DNA from: Prorocentrum cordatum | Lineage: Eukaryota > Sar > Dinophyceae > Prorocentrales > Prorocentraceae | Length of the DNA stretch: 33,603 bases | Assembly (NCBI GenBank): GCA_963575745.1 | Contig: CAUYUJ010009554.1 | Span: 1 to 33,603 of the forward strand | Direction: 5' to 3' | Shown: positions 17,611 through 28,886 of the stretch, in pieces | How the letters are laid out: every line of letters starts with the position of its first letter | Position numbering within the stretch: position 1 is the stretch's first letter | The notes under the pieces: generated by a model | What the model saw: the letters and a program-made list of their open reading frames with translations, nothing else | The model's database searches: none | What the model was told of the DNA's origin: nothing | Made by a program: the position numbers and the translations under genes

Positions 17611-18400
17611 TTCGTTGCGGGTGGCCCACCAGCGCCCCCTCACTCTTATCCGCAACTGCGGGGTGCTATGTACAAGTGCCGATGATATTTCCTCGTGTTC
17701 GCCAACCGATGCCACTTCCTCGCATTCGCGATCTTGGACCTCCTGTGGGGGTCCTCGCCGCCACGGCCGAATTCGTCTCGGAATCTGGGTCAGAACGCAA
17801 GCTGCGGGGGGGGGGGGGGGCGCGCGGGAAGTAGTGGGTTATTTTCTTTTTGTCCGCACAGGAGAAGGCAGAGGAGGCAAGCGCGAGCGCAACAATGCGG
17901 CGAACGCCTTTGGAACATCTGCGCTGGCTCGCGCAACAGCCGCATCACTACCAGCCCGGGGCTGCAATTGTGGAGCCTCGGTGGCGCGCGTGCCGGTGAG
18001 GCTTGCACCTGGTGGTGCAAGCATCGCCCCGCTGACTTCAACTCAAACTATACAGCTTCGGTGTGCCGGGTGCCCATGGCGGCGGCTGTGACGCACAAGA
18101 CCACACGTACCATAGCTCCACCAACGGGGCTTCGATGTGCGGCGCGCGCTCCAGGGCGGCCCCATAACCCAACTGACTAATTCCACTTCCGTGAGCGGCC
18201 AATCGGCCCAAGAGAAAACAACTCGTTTGGAATCCACAGCGCCCCGTTCGGAACGCCTGGGCGCCGCTGGCAATCGCCAACTCAACATCGAAAGCTCTTG
18301 GAGGCAACCTAAGCTGTCTGGGAGGCACGGAGCCGCCGTGAACCTCCCATGAACGTGTGGTTGCGCGTCCGCACTGACTGAGCAGGGCAAGAAGAGCAGA
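17611..18400. other. Spacer with a G15 run; no recognised gene
   Basis: A run of 15 G occupies 17,806-17,820. The remainder has mixed composition with short open frames and no motif I recognise. Confidence 0.5.
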
Positions 18401-18415
18401 GGAGAGGGAAAACGA

Positions 18416-18640
18416 GGAGGAGGAGGAGGTGGAGGAGGAGGAGGAGGAGGAAGAGGAGGAAAAGGAGGAGGAGGAGGAGGAGGAAACGGAGGAGGAGGAG
18501 GAGGAGGAGGAGGAGGAGGAGGAGGAGGAGGGGAGGAGGAGGACGAAGGAAGAGGACGGGGAGGAAAAGGAGGAGGAGGAGGAGGGAGGAGGAGGAAGAT
18601 GAGGATTTATAGGAGGCGAGCGGAGGAGGAGGAGGAGGAG
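18416..18640. repeat. (GGA)n-rich purine tract
   Basis: Interrupted GGA/GGAAA units run to about 18,600, with a short GGA patch at 18,620-18,640. It is not next to any recognised LINE sequence. Confidence 0.9.
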
Positions 18641-18641
18641 C

Positions 18642-18699
18642 CCCGACCACGTCGTCCCCGAGGCGCCCCGCCCGACCACGTCGTCCCCGAGGCGCCCCG
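18642..18699. repeat. Perfect 29-bp tandem duplication
   Basis: 18,642-18,670 and 18,671-18,699 are identical, each containing CGACCACGTCGTCCCCGAGG. The GC-rich sequence from 18,700 to about 19,230 has no recognised gene. Confidence 0.9.
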
Positions 18700-19239
18700 G
18701 TTCGTAGATCCCGGGCGCCCCTCAAGGCGCGCGGCGCGGCCTCCAAGCCACCGGCCCAAACCCGCAGGCACTCGCGCGGCGGGGGCGATGCCGCCCGTCG
18801 CGGCAGCGCCGAACCCACGAGAAGCTCGAGGAGGTCCCGGCAGCAAGCTCGCCCGCCTCCCCAGGCGCCCCCCAGCGCGAGCTGGGCGGGCGGAGCGGGC
18901 GGCGAGAGCGGAAGAGAGGGCCGGGGCCCAGCGCTCGAGAGAGCAAAACCGACGTTCCCGGCAGGCGGCCGTCGGCAGTCGCGGGCGGGAGAGCGAGGCG
19001 CCCACAACGCACGTCGTTGAGATGCCGAACGGCGCCACGGTTGCCTGGTGGACGCGCGTCAAAACGCCTGCGCAAGGGTCGGTTACCTCTCAGGAGGCAG
19101 GCTGCGTCGGGAAGGGAGGAACACCTGCGAACCTGGCGGCAACGACGCTTGCGCCAGCGGCCGCCCCAGATGTGGCCAACCTGAAAGATGTCGAGGGCGT
19201 CGATGGCGCGGGGACTGTCTCGTCGCAGGCTCTGCTGCC

Positions 19240-22111
19240 ATGTCTGAGGCGCCCAACGTCGATGGCACCACTCCCGAGACCAGCGCCGAAGGCGTCGAAG
19301 CGGCGGCGGCGGCGCCGAGCACTGGCGAGGTCTTCGTCGGGACAGCTCTTGTTGTCCATAATGAGCCGTCAACGCCCACGTGCTACAGGTGCTAGCAAGA
19401 TGTCGATGTCTTGAGGGCACCACTGATGGGGAGAAGCCACGGCTCGTGGAAGTGCGACAAGTGCAACACGCGCGGGACGCAGCTAAACCATTTGTTCGGG
19501 TTCTGGCCGTCTGCCAGCTTCGACCCTGCGTTGCAAGCGCAGTTCTGGCAGGACGCAGAGGAGAAGGCTGGTAAAGGTCAGCTCGAGGAGCTGTTCGCCC
19601 AGACCCTCACGAAGACCCGGGTCGAGCAGGAGGTCGCCCAAGTGGGCGGCGAGAATCTGCCTTTGTCACACGACGCGCGGACCCGACGTTGCAAGCATCG
19701 AGAAGGAGCGCAAGGACACCGAGGAGCACAAAGTGCCCGGAACTTGCTATTGCGTGGACACCAGGAGCGGCTATCTAAGACGATCGAGCAGCTCGCCCGC
19801 GCCGAGGTTGAGGAGTTGAAAACGAAGGCCAATGCGCCGCGGCCGACGCAGTCGAAGAAAAAAGCCGCAGATGCAGTTGAAAGCGACAGCCGCTTGTCCG
19901 ACTCTGAGGGCAACGCGAGCACAAAGCACGACAAGAAGGGCAATAAGTCCGAGGACGGCAAGACATCTATACACAAAAAGCCGGAGAAGTATGAAGGATA
20001 GTGAGGAGAAAAGGGGAAAGCGCGAGAAGAAGGAACACAAATCTGAGAAGCGCCAGGTCTCGAGCTCGGATTCAAAATCGGGCTCGGGGTCTGCTGAGGT
20101 CAAGGCCTTGCCGGCGAAGAAAAAAAGAAAAAGCTCGAGTTTGAACAAACAAACTCGCCAAGATTAATGTGGCCCTGGCGGCCCGCGTTTTGCGCAATAT
20201 CGGGAGGCCGAAAATCTCTCTCTCGAGCAAGACCTCCAGGATCCGATCTCGAAGCACGCGCCGAAGGACGGCGTCGACCCAGCCAGGAAGAGGCCCAAGG
20301 AGCTTGAGCAGATCTACTCCGAGTTCAAAAAAGTCCACGACAAGCGCGGCAAGGAGGGTAAAGTGAAGACCTGGGCGGGTGACGTGGAAAACGTTGTCAA
20401 GGCTTCGCTAGAAGCTGCCGCGATCCTTTCCAAGCTGTTGAGCACGGCGGAGCACAAAAATCCGAGCGGTCCCGCGTCGTGGGCATGCATGCGTTGGGCG
20501 CCTCCGTCTCCAGATGCGGCGGCTACAACTCCATGTATCTGCAACTTCGGACAATCAGTAAAACTTGTGGGAAGCGATCTGGTTGCGGAGACGCGCATGC
20601 TGGCGCGGTGTCTCGGCGAGAAGCGCGGGAGTGCGCGGGTGAGTTCGCTGAGGATGTTCTCGTCCAACTGCCTTTGCAAAGGCCAAATGGCGACGCCTTT
20701 ACTGGACCATCGCCAAGTGCCAGCGTCTCCTTCCCAGGTGTCTTGCCTAATGCGGGGGCTTCAGACAGCCGTTCCAAAATGCCCCGGCAAAGATGCCAAA
20801 TTCCATTGTCGGGCCGTGGCGCCTGGCGCTTTACATAGATGACGTGGTGCCGGGCGACATTTTAAGAGTGAACCAGAAACGAAGGACAACGTGCTGGTCT
20901 GTCGGCAAATGGGATACTGGACACTACCGGAGATGCGAAGAGGCATGGCTGCTCGTTGGCGTGGTTCGCGCCACCGTTGCTAAAGGTCTTCGGGGGTGCG
21001 GCCCCGGCGCGGCCAGGGCGCATCTGCGCTCGCTCTTGCTCGGCACCGGCAGCGTTTTCACTGCAGGCGCGAGCGTGTCGTGCGGTAGTCAGTCAAGGAT
21101 TGTGAATTTCAAATACCCCTGGTTGATCAGTGACAAAGTGGCGTCGCAAGTTTTCTCTCATAGGAACGGCTTTGGCATCGTGCAAGAAAGTCGCGACGCT
21201 GCACAAAGATCGCGTGGCTGATTCGCTGGTTGACCATGCGACTGGTGCGCGCATGGTCAACGTCTCGTGCTCCGACCCCGCGCAGTTTGACGGGATGGCC
21301 GACGATGGCGTCTGGCGTGCGCACGACATTGTGGATGCGGCGCGCCGGCGATGGGAGCCGCTGGAATCTGCGCGGACGACGATGGGCTTTTCATTGAGCA
21401 CGGAGCTCTGGCCGAGAAGGATCTCCACCCCCATGTGCGCCCGCGTTCTTGCCTCCTGTGCGAAAACATGCGCATGCATTTGGCGAGCGGCGTCCTGAAT
21501 ATTGAGGTTGGCTTGAATATTGAGGAATGCGCGCCTGAATTTTCGTTCAGCTTGCGCCAGACGCTCGCTGGGGCCGACTGGCACTGGTATCCTGGAGGGT
21601 CAACCAGGGCCCACTGCGCTGACATGTTCAGCGGGCCTGAGAAGGCGTGGAAACCAAGTGGCGTTGTCCGCGCGGGGGCATTGGGAATTTTGCCGGCGCG
21701 CCCATTCATCCGATATTGTGTCGTTGCGCACGTCCCCGTGCACAAGGTCCCGTTTGAGCGCCAGAGCTCCCTCCGCCTGTGTGGAGTCATGGGCCACATT
21801 AACGAGACAACGCGTTATTCGACGCCCCTCGCCAGGAAAGGTACGATGGAGCGCTCAGTCTGCCGCCCTCTTGACGCGCGCAAGGCCGCGTGCCGCGTCG
21901 ATCCCATCGTCCCGAAACACCACTATATCAGCGGCGCGCGGTGGGAGACCAGGAGGGCGACGTATTTCTCGATAGCGTTGTGCGCGAACGGAAGAACAAC
22001 GTCGTGAAGGAGACGTTGACTCACGCCACGAGGAAACAAGTATTTGAGAAGAGCGCGCTGCCGCAGCTCCTCGTCGAGGTGCCCCCCAGCGATGGGCAAC
22101 GCCAGGATTGA
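19240..22111 (+). pseudogene. Broken copy of a dinoflagellate-expanded zinc-ribbon, transposase-like gene
   Basis: ATG at 19,240 opens a frame (MSEAPNVDGTTPETS) reaching CYRC. An in-frame TAG at 19,393-19,395 follows, and the same frame resumes with SWKCDKCNTRGTQLNHLFGF. The two CxxC pairs form a zinc ribbon. Further family blocks appear in shifted frames: SIEKERKDTEEHKVPGTCY (about 19,690-19,750), a Lys/Ser-rich linker to 20,165, ELEQIYSEFKKVHDKRG (about 20,300), LALYIDDVVPGD (about 20,827-20,862), TVAKGLRG, SGVLNIEVGLNIEE (about 21,486-21,530), DPIVPKHHYI (about 21,900) and FLDSVVRERKNNVVKETLTH (about 21,967-22,026). At least five frameshifts plus stops make it non-functional. I recall this block order from multicopy predicted dinoflagellate proteins of unknown function. 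The YIDDVVPGD block and late PKHH...VRERK block suggest an RNase H-fold transposase, which is my inference. A degraded tail may continue to about 22,460. Confidence 0.65.
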
Positions 22112-23551
22112 CTAATTCTGCGAGCCCGTGGCTGTGAGCCAGCCGCTGTCCGACAAGTTTGGCCAGCTTTGCGTTGTCCACGCAGATGGGGCGGCGGGGC
22201 TGGTTGCTCAGCGCTGGCAGCGTGGTTTGGTTCAAGGAGCGGCAGTGGAGGTTTGGGCGTGCGTTTCGGTAGGTTCTGTTCTTGGGGTGCTCGTGGCCAA
22301 GCTTGCGCTGGCGCATCGCTCGCCGATGGGACTTTACTTGGGCTAGAACGGAACAGTCCGAGATCCTGTTGCCCGACGGGGGCGCGCAGGGCGACGGGAT
22401 CGTGCACCAAGCGCGACAACAGGGTTGTGGCGCTGCCGTGGGCGCGGAAAAAATCACCAGAAAAAACGAATCAGCCGCTGTAGCTGAGTACCCGCTCATC
22501 ACCACTATCGCCATGATCATCACCATCACCAGCGCCATTATCGCCACCTTCCCACTCCCACCTCCTCGTTCTGCCATCCTTTTCGTTGCGGGTAAATGCG
22601 GATCAGCCCCTCGCGAATTAGCCGCCACGCGCGTCGCTATCCCATCCCACTTATTCTTATTACTTGTTTTCTTGTTGTTGTTATTATTCTTCGTCGTCCT
22701 TCTCCTCGGCCACCTCCTCCTCCTTCTCCTCTTTCTGTTCCCCCTCTTTGCTCCGCGCCGCGTTTTTTGTCCGTGCGTCAACGCGTCCAGTGGTTCCTCG
22801 CGGAGGTGCGCGACTTAGGCCCCACTCATTGTACAGACTTAGTGTTGTTGTTATGTTTTTGTTTCTAGGTATCAAAGATTTGAGTGTAGACCAGTAGCCG
22901 CTCCGAGTCCGCAACGCGACAACATTTTCGACAACAAGAAGCCGCGCGACTCCCAACAGTGGCGCCACAAGCAGCAGCACAACGACGACGACGACCGAGA
23001 GATGGTGCGGGCGGGGGTCGGCGAGGGCGCGCCGCTCGTGACCAGAGCGCACTTTCGCCACGGGCGCCGCGAGAGCAGGCAGCACCGCAGCGACCAGAGC
23101 GACAGCAGCCAGCACCCAACTGCGGCCACAGGCGGAGGAAAACTACGACGGCGACCAAGACAGCAACGAGCAGCACCACGACGGCGACCAGCAGCACCAG
23201 CAGCACGGCCACAGCCACGACGGCGCAAAACAACGGCAGCAACACCACCGCCACGACAGCCACCAGCAGCACCACCGGCACCACGAGCACCACCCAGCGC
23301 TGCTCTGACCCAGACTCTTGGATTGACTTGGAGATCGCAGGAAGAACATATTCTTGGAGGGACTCTGAAGTCTCAGGGGGAGGTTAAGGGAGGAGCGCGC
23401 GAGGGCAGGCAGTCCCGTGGCGACCAGAGCGACGGCAGCCAGCACACAGCCATGTTGTCGAAAGTGTTGTGTCGTTGTGGACCAGGTTCCGGAGCGAATG
23501 CGCCACTGAAGAGTTCTCGCTGACCCCAGACTTGCGCATGAAAGCGTTAAG
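22112..23551. other. Spacer with low-complexity patches and a dispersed direct repeat
   Basis: 22,112-22,460 may be the degraded 3' end of the preceding pseudogene. 22,640-22,760 is T/C-rich. About 23,140-23,290 is CAC/CAG/ACG-rich. A direct repeat of about 45 bp (GAGAGCAGGCAGCACCGCAG... and its diverged copy) lies at about 23,070-23,115 and 23,400-23,445. No other gene is recognised. Confidence 0.45.
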
Positions 23552-24301
23552 CTACACCTGCAAGCCCCCGCCGTTCTCGAGCACCGACTCGAGGAACTCC
23601 TGGGTCGCCTCCAGCCCAGGATGAGGCCAGTCAGCGAACGCCTTAGGCGTCACAAGCCCCATTGCCTTCGCCAGCGGTAGCACACGTCGCTGAGCAGAGT
23701 TCAGAAAATGGCCGAGCAGCCGCAAATCTCCCGAAGCTCCTCCGGGCAGCCCAGGCCGCTTCCGAGCGAACCAGGCGTCGTGGTCCGTGTCCTGCACTAA
23801 CTCGACCAGCTGGGTGACACCGTTGATGAGCGCAAACCGCTAAACCTTGACACCGTCGTCGCGATCCTCGATCGAGTCGGCGAGCTCGGCAGCAGTGATG
23901 ACCTGATCGAAGTCAGCTGATGAAGGATCCGCCGCACGCCAGCTAGAGCCTGCAACTCCGCCAGCGCCCGGTGCAGGAGCCACGCCCAGCACCTCCGCGA
24001 TTCCTCGCGCCTGCTCTCGCATGGTGGCGATCCGAGCAGCGGCCCGCTGTGGGCCTCGAAACACGTACATCACCCCTGCAAGATCCACTGGAAAAGCTCC
24101 ATTACGTGCCAGCGGTTGCACCTCGACCCCCTGGAAGTCCTCCTCATAGACGTCACCGTCGGGGGTCCCTATGATCCAGCGACCAGCGGCCACCTTTGTG
24201 AACAAGACACGATGGTGGTAGCGCAGCCCGGCAGCATCGTCCGCGTAGTGGACGAGGATCTGCAGCTCGTCCACGTCTAGAGTCCGATTGACAGCCGCCA
24301 T
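23552..24301 (-). pseudogene. Remnant of a dinoflagellate multicopy gene with one internal stop
   Basis: ATG at 24,301 begins MAAVNRTLDVDELQILVHY. The frame runs to TAG at 23,840-23,842. The identical phase then stays open to a second TAG at 23,552, so a single in-frame stop divides one 250-codon frame. Characteristic blocks are YHHRVLFTKVAAGRWIIGTP, DGDVYEEDFQG and, after the stop, DWPHPGLEATQEFLE...ENGG. I recall proteins with the order HRVLL, W..TPD.D.YEE and DWP.GPRTA...NGG from dinoflagellate gene sets, often in large multicopy and possibly retroelement-linked families. This is recollection, not a search. The C-terminal part expected after ENGG is absent, so the copy is truncated or continues past an unrecognised splice site at CAGGTGTAG. 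Function is unknown. Confidence 0.5.
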
Positions 24302-24878
24302 GCCTCCACCCACTCCCGAGACGCTGGACCCGGCGAGGCAGCAGGAGTGGACGACTCTGTCGTCTGGCGACGTCCACCTCCCCTCCCAACAAGTAGCCGA
24401 GAGCAGACTCAGGAAGCAGAGCTTCACCGCGAACTCCAGCGACTCACCGTCCGCCCGCCGCTAGGCGAGCCTGCAAGGGGTGACGCTGGGCGCGAACAGA
24501 CTGGGCGACCGTCACCACTGCAGGGGGGCCCACGACAGCGTGTCCAACGATGTCCAGCACCTGCTATGGCGGGCGGAGCGCGGCAGGTCCACTCTCACGA
24601 GGTCGGCTCGATCCCGCCTCGGTGGGGGGATATATGAAGTGGGCGGTCGGAACTAGGAGAAGGCCCACGCGAGCCTGCGCCGCTGAGCTTTTCAGCAGAA
24701 AAAACTTGAGCACAATGGGCGATGGATCGAAAGGACCTGGCCACGAATCATGCCGCAAAGAGACATCATTGATTGCTCCGGGTTCCGGGCCCACGCCCCC
24801 CCCCCCCCCCCCCAGACGGTATGGTCCCAGGATTCCTCGGGGCCCCCCACCCTCCCCCCCAGATGGTATGGTCCCAGA

Positions 24879-24941
<63 letters not shown>

Positions 24942-25175
24942 TACGACCACGGCGACGACGCGACGACGACGACGACGACCACGACGACGACGGCTGCGGC
25001 GGCGGCGACGCCGGCGGCGGCGGCGACGACGACGATGCAGGGGGGGGCGGGGGGGACCATCGCGCGGGGGGGAGGGGGCAATGGCATCAGCATTGGGGGG
25101 GAGGGGGGGGGGCCCAAGTCCTGGACCAGATATACACATATATTATGACACATATCTTCTGAAAGGTCAGCAACG
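24302..25175. other. Spacer with an 18-C run and (GAC)n
   Basis: C18 lies at 24,796-24,813 and (GAC)n at about 24,878-24,942, followed by degenerate GAC/GGC triplets to 25,030 and G-runs at 25,040-25,112. The 24,302-24,780 part has no recognised gene. Confidence 0.6.
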
Positions 25176-25629
25176 ATGTTCACAACTACGACAGTAACAA
25201 CAGCAACAGGAACAACAACCACAACAAACAACCAACAGCAAGCAGCACACAACACACAGCAAAAAACAACCACAATAACAACAACCATTACAAGACTGTT
25301 CGCTCTTACTTGCCCGCGTGACATTCAAAACAAATCCCCCACATCCTCGATACCCGCCGTTTCTGTCTTCGGTGACACCCCCATGGGGGATTAATTCTCT
25401 TTGCAGGGGGGGGCGGGCTTAGACAGGCGGACAAACCTGGACGGGCGGACGATCCCTCGTGGGCGTACATGTGCCCGCCATTGGAATTGGTGGGGGCCTT
25501 GCAAAAAGAGGAGGGGGAAAACGAGGGACAATGGGAGGAAGGGAGGGGGAGGGACGAAGGAAGAGGGAACACGCCAGGAGAGAAGGAGCGAAGAGGGGGG
25601 CGGTTGACTAGAGGCAGGGAAAGGCAGAA

Positions 25630-25766
25630 AAGAGAGAGAGAGAGAGAAACAAAAAGAAAGGCGTATAATAGAGGTAGAGAAAGAGAGAGGGAGAGAGAGA
25701 AAGAGAGAGAGAGAGAGAGGGCAGAGAGAGAGAGAGAGAAAGGAGAGAGAGAGAGAGAGAGAAAAA
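25630..25766. repeat. (GA)n purine microsatellite
   Basis: GA dinucleotide runs interrupted by GGG and AAA lie within the purine-rich part of module B copy 1. Confidence 0.9.
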
Positions 25767-26189
25767 AACACAACAACAAAAAAATATGGAGGCGGCAGGG
25801 GAAGGGAGGAGGGAGAGGAGGCAGAGGGGATAGGGCAGAGAGGCAAAAGGATGAGGGAGGAAAGGAGGGAGAGAGAAAGGGAGGAGGGAGGAGGGAGGAG
25901 GGAGGAGGAGCAGGAAGGTAACAACGTGAACCTTCGAGGAAATCCTGAGCGAAAGCGCCCTTCCTTAAAGTGGGCGGGAGTCCACGACGGGCGGGCGATC
26001 CCCTGACCGGCGGGTTGGGCGGGTGGGACATTCAAACGGATGCCTTTGTGTGGCGACCGACAGCGCGAATATTAAGTAAATTGCAGCGGCGTCCTTAGCG
26101 CAGCGTGTTGAGCGTCGAAAGCGCGATGTGTGACTACATCACATGGAAACCGCAGGCGAGAGCGCACTTCCTGAATAACATGTGAAAAA

Positions 26190-26740
26190 GGTTATCTGGC
26201 GGGAGCGGGGGTCTGAATTCAATTGCGAGGAAGTGTTGATTCAAGCGCGAGGAAGTCTGAAACGGGAGCGCCGTTCCTTAGCAAATTGTGAGGACGTCTC
26301 AAATGGGAGCGGGGATCCTGACTAAATTGCGAGGAAGTCGCAGGCGGGAACACCGATCCTGAGTAAATTGTGAGGAAGTCTCAGGACCAGGGGTCTTGAG
26401 TAAATTGTGAGGAAGTCTCAGGCGGGAGCCGTTGCTGTTGTAATCCGGGGGGGCAGGGGCCCAGTTTGAGCATCAAGATTTTCTGTCAAAGAAACAGGGT
26501 GCAAACGCCTCGAGCGAGAGCGCCGTTCCTGAATTCGGTGGCCTCTCTGGCCAGGGGGTCTGGGGCTCTCGGGGTAAATCGTCAGGAAGTATGGAGCACG
26601 AGCCCTTGTCGTCGTGGCTGGGCTCCCGCCAACTTCCTTGAATTGCAAGGAGGTCTCGAGCGAAAGCGCCGTTCCTGAGTTCGGGGGCCTCTCTGGCCAA
26701 GGTGTCTAGGGGTAAGTTGTGAGGAAGCCAGCGCTCGAGC
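26190..26740. repeat. Tandem 50-60 bp repeats (GAGTAAATTGYGAGGAAGTC)
   Basis: The unit TGAGTAAATTGYGAGGAAGT followed by CTCAGGCGGGAGCGCCGTTC recurs about eight times with truncations. The same unit recurs at 29,310-29,545 in module B copy 2. Confidence 0.8.
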
Positions 26741-26837
26741 GGGAGCCTCGTTTCCAGAGCGACTGTAGCCAGCGTCGAAGCAAGAGCGCGCGGAACCGTT
26801 TCCAGATATCAACCAGAGTTATCTCTAGAAAAAGGTA

Positions 26838-27668
26838 TTCAACAACAACAACAACAACGACAACATCACCACCAGCAGCAACAACAACACCAACAACAGC
26901 AACAACAATTACTAGCACGTGGGGACACTCCGTTCTCACCAGTGCCAGGGTCTTCATAGGAAGCGGGCAATACCCCCACTTTGTGGGGGGGCCGGTTCAA
27001 GCTCTACCAAATTTCCAAACGACTCTTCGCCACCACCCACACCCAGCTTCCCGCCCTATGACGTTCGGACACTGCACTTCGTGGCATGCGGACGACCGTG
27101 GCTACTATTCAGGGCCCCGCGGCCGACGACGACGGCGTGCGCGCGCGAAGAAAAAACGAATGTGTCCCGTATGGTATTATTTGACAGAGATGATGGCCCT
27201 GGCAGGTGCGCAACCGTTGTTGCAGAAGTTCGAGAAGGTTGCTCGCAAAAGCCCGTTTAGCAGAAATGTTTTAAAAAGTGTTGGGTTTCCTACGAATCCG
27301 CAGAAGCGCGCGGGATGAAATTTCGACAGTTTTTTGTTGAAAAACATTTTTTTTTTTAAATGTTAAAATCGCTACGAAAACTAAGGTTTTGGAAGGATTT
27401 TGTCTTGCGCGCGCGAATGTCCACTTTACCTTATTTTTTGCAAAAAGGATTTTTGAAGTTTGGTTATGTTAGAACAAGACATGTCATTTTATAGTGTTTT
27501 TTGACAGGGAAGGCGGGCGTCAACAAAACAACCGGATCTGGACCACATCGTTTTGCCTGAGGCTCCCTCACGAAAATTATGAAAATGAGGCTGCGGCCTA
27601 GGCGCGGCGGGGGGGCCGCGCACCAGGGGTCCCAACAACAATTATTCTTTAGAGTTAATAATGTTCAA
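26838..27668 (+). mobile_element. Module A' copy 2
   Basis: It starts in (CAA)n (26,838-26,909), then CAATTACTAGCACGTGGGGA and the shared core from CCAGTGCCAGGG. The hairpin lies at 26,973-26,989. It ends TTCTTTAGAGTTAATAATGT and runs into the next (CAA)n. It differs from module A after the core by a GACGACGACGGCGTGCGCGC segment, and it matches 29,703-30,682 closely. Confidence 0.75.
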
Positions 27669-28886
27669 CCACAACAACAACACCAACACCAACGTCAACA
27701 CCAACTACAACAACCACAACAACACCAGCACCAACACCGACACCGACAACCACAACAACAAGAACAACACTAAAAACAACAACAACAATAACACCAACAA
27801 CAACAACAACAACAACAACAATCATTTTACCCGAACGCTCAGTGTTCTCCCCAGTGCCAGGGCTTTCTTGCGACACCAGCCAATACCCCCACTTCGTGGG
27901 GGGGCCGTTCAAGCTCTACCAAATATCCAAACGACTCTTCGAGACCACCCACACCCAGCTTCCCGCCCTATGACGTTGGGACACTTCACTTCGTGGCGTG
28001 CGGACGACCCTGGCTACTACACTGGCGTGGGGTACACACCCACAGAGGTTGATCACATCTGTTACATATGATGTGGTACACGGTACACGTGAGATGGTAC
28101 GCAGTGCCAAGATAGTTGGTCACATTTTTGGGGCAAATTCGTGGGGATGCGATTACAGAAGTACATGTGTTACACTGATGTTATACAGTTCGGGTTTTAA
28201 AGATTCATCAAGAGACCGCGAATGGATTTCGAGATTTTTCGGATGAGAAAGTAGTGCGTTTTCATATGTTTTCTGAACATCGCATCTTGAAATTATTGAA
28301 AACCCATTGTGTTTGGCAGGATTTCGACATGCGCGCGCGGCGGCCGCGCGCATGTGCACTTCGTCTCATTTTTTGCAAGGGATGGTGGCCCTCGCAGGCG
28401 CGCAACCGTTGTTGGAGAAGTTCAAAGCACCTGAAGAAGTAGCACGCAAAGACCCTTTTGACAGAAATGTTTAAAAAGTGGTGTGTTTCCTATGAATCCG
28501 CAAGAGCGCGCGGAAGGACATTTTGACAATTTTTTCTTAAAAAACCATTGGGTTTTTGATGTTTTTATGTTAAAATCGCTACGAAACCTAAGGTTTTGGA
28601 AGGATTTCGTCTTGCGCGCACGAATGTCCACTTTACCTTATTTTTTGCAAGGGATTCTTGCAATTTGATCAAGTAAAAACAAGAATTTTCATTTTCTATT
28701 GTTTTTTGCAAGGGAAAACGAGCGTCAACAAAAAACCGGATCCGGAGCTCATCCACTTTTCTGAAGCTTTCGCGAAAAAATGATGAAAATGTAGCTGCGG
28801 CCTAGGCGCGGCGCAGAGGTCGCGCACCAGGGGTCCCAACAATAATAATTCTTTAGAAGGAATAATGTTCAACAACAACAACAACA
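27669..28886 (+). mobile_element. Module A copy 3
   Basis: It begins with impure (CAA)n/(CAC) (27,669-27,822), then ATCATTTTACCCGAACGCTC. The body matches copy 1 in inverse orientation except at 28,190-28,247. There a 58-bp sequence replaces about 200 bp (the CCCAAGGATGACGCATGCAT segment) found in copies 1 and 6. The hairpin lies at 27,886-27,902. It ends TTCTTTAGAAGGAATAATGT and (CAA)n. Confidence 0.75.

Larger units (their letters stand above)
25176..26836 (+). mobile_element. Module B copy 1, starting in CAA-rich DNA
   Basis: A CAA-rich stretch at 25,176-25,290 leads into AAGACTGTTCGCTCTTACTT. Downstream are CTCGATACCCGCC, TCTTCGGTGACACCCCCATG, a strongly purine-rich block (25,500-25,920), GGGCGGG-rich sequence (to about 26,030) and a tandem GGAAGTCTCAGGCGGGAGC repeat. 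It ends at TCTCTAGAAAAAGGTATTCA followed by (CAA)n. The same order occurs in 28,870-29,702. I see no coding frame or known family. 26,040-26,190 is unique to this copy. Confidence 0.65.

Noticed and set aside
22900-22985. CAACAGTGGCGCC as a retroviral-type primer-binding site
   Set aside because: There is no flanking LTR, polypurine tract or LTR-retrotransposon protein.
26085-26150. tRNA-like stretch CCTTAGCGCAGCGTGTTGAGC
   Set aside because: It resembles an A box and D-arm, but there is no anticodon stem, T-arm or B box at the right spacing.
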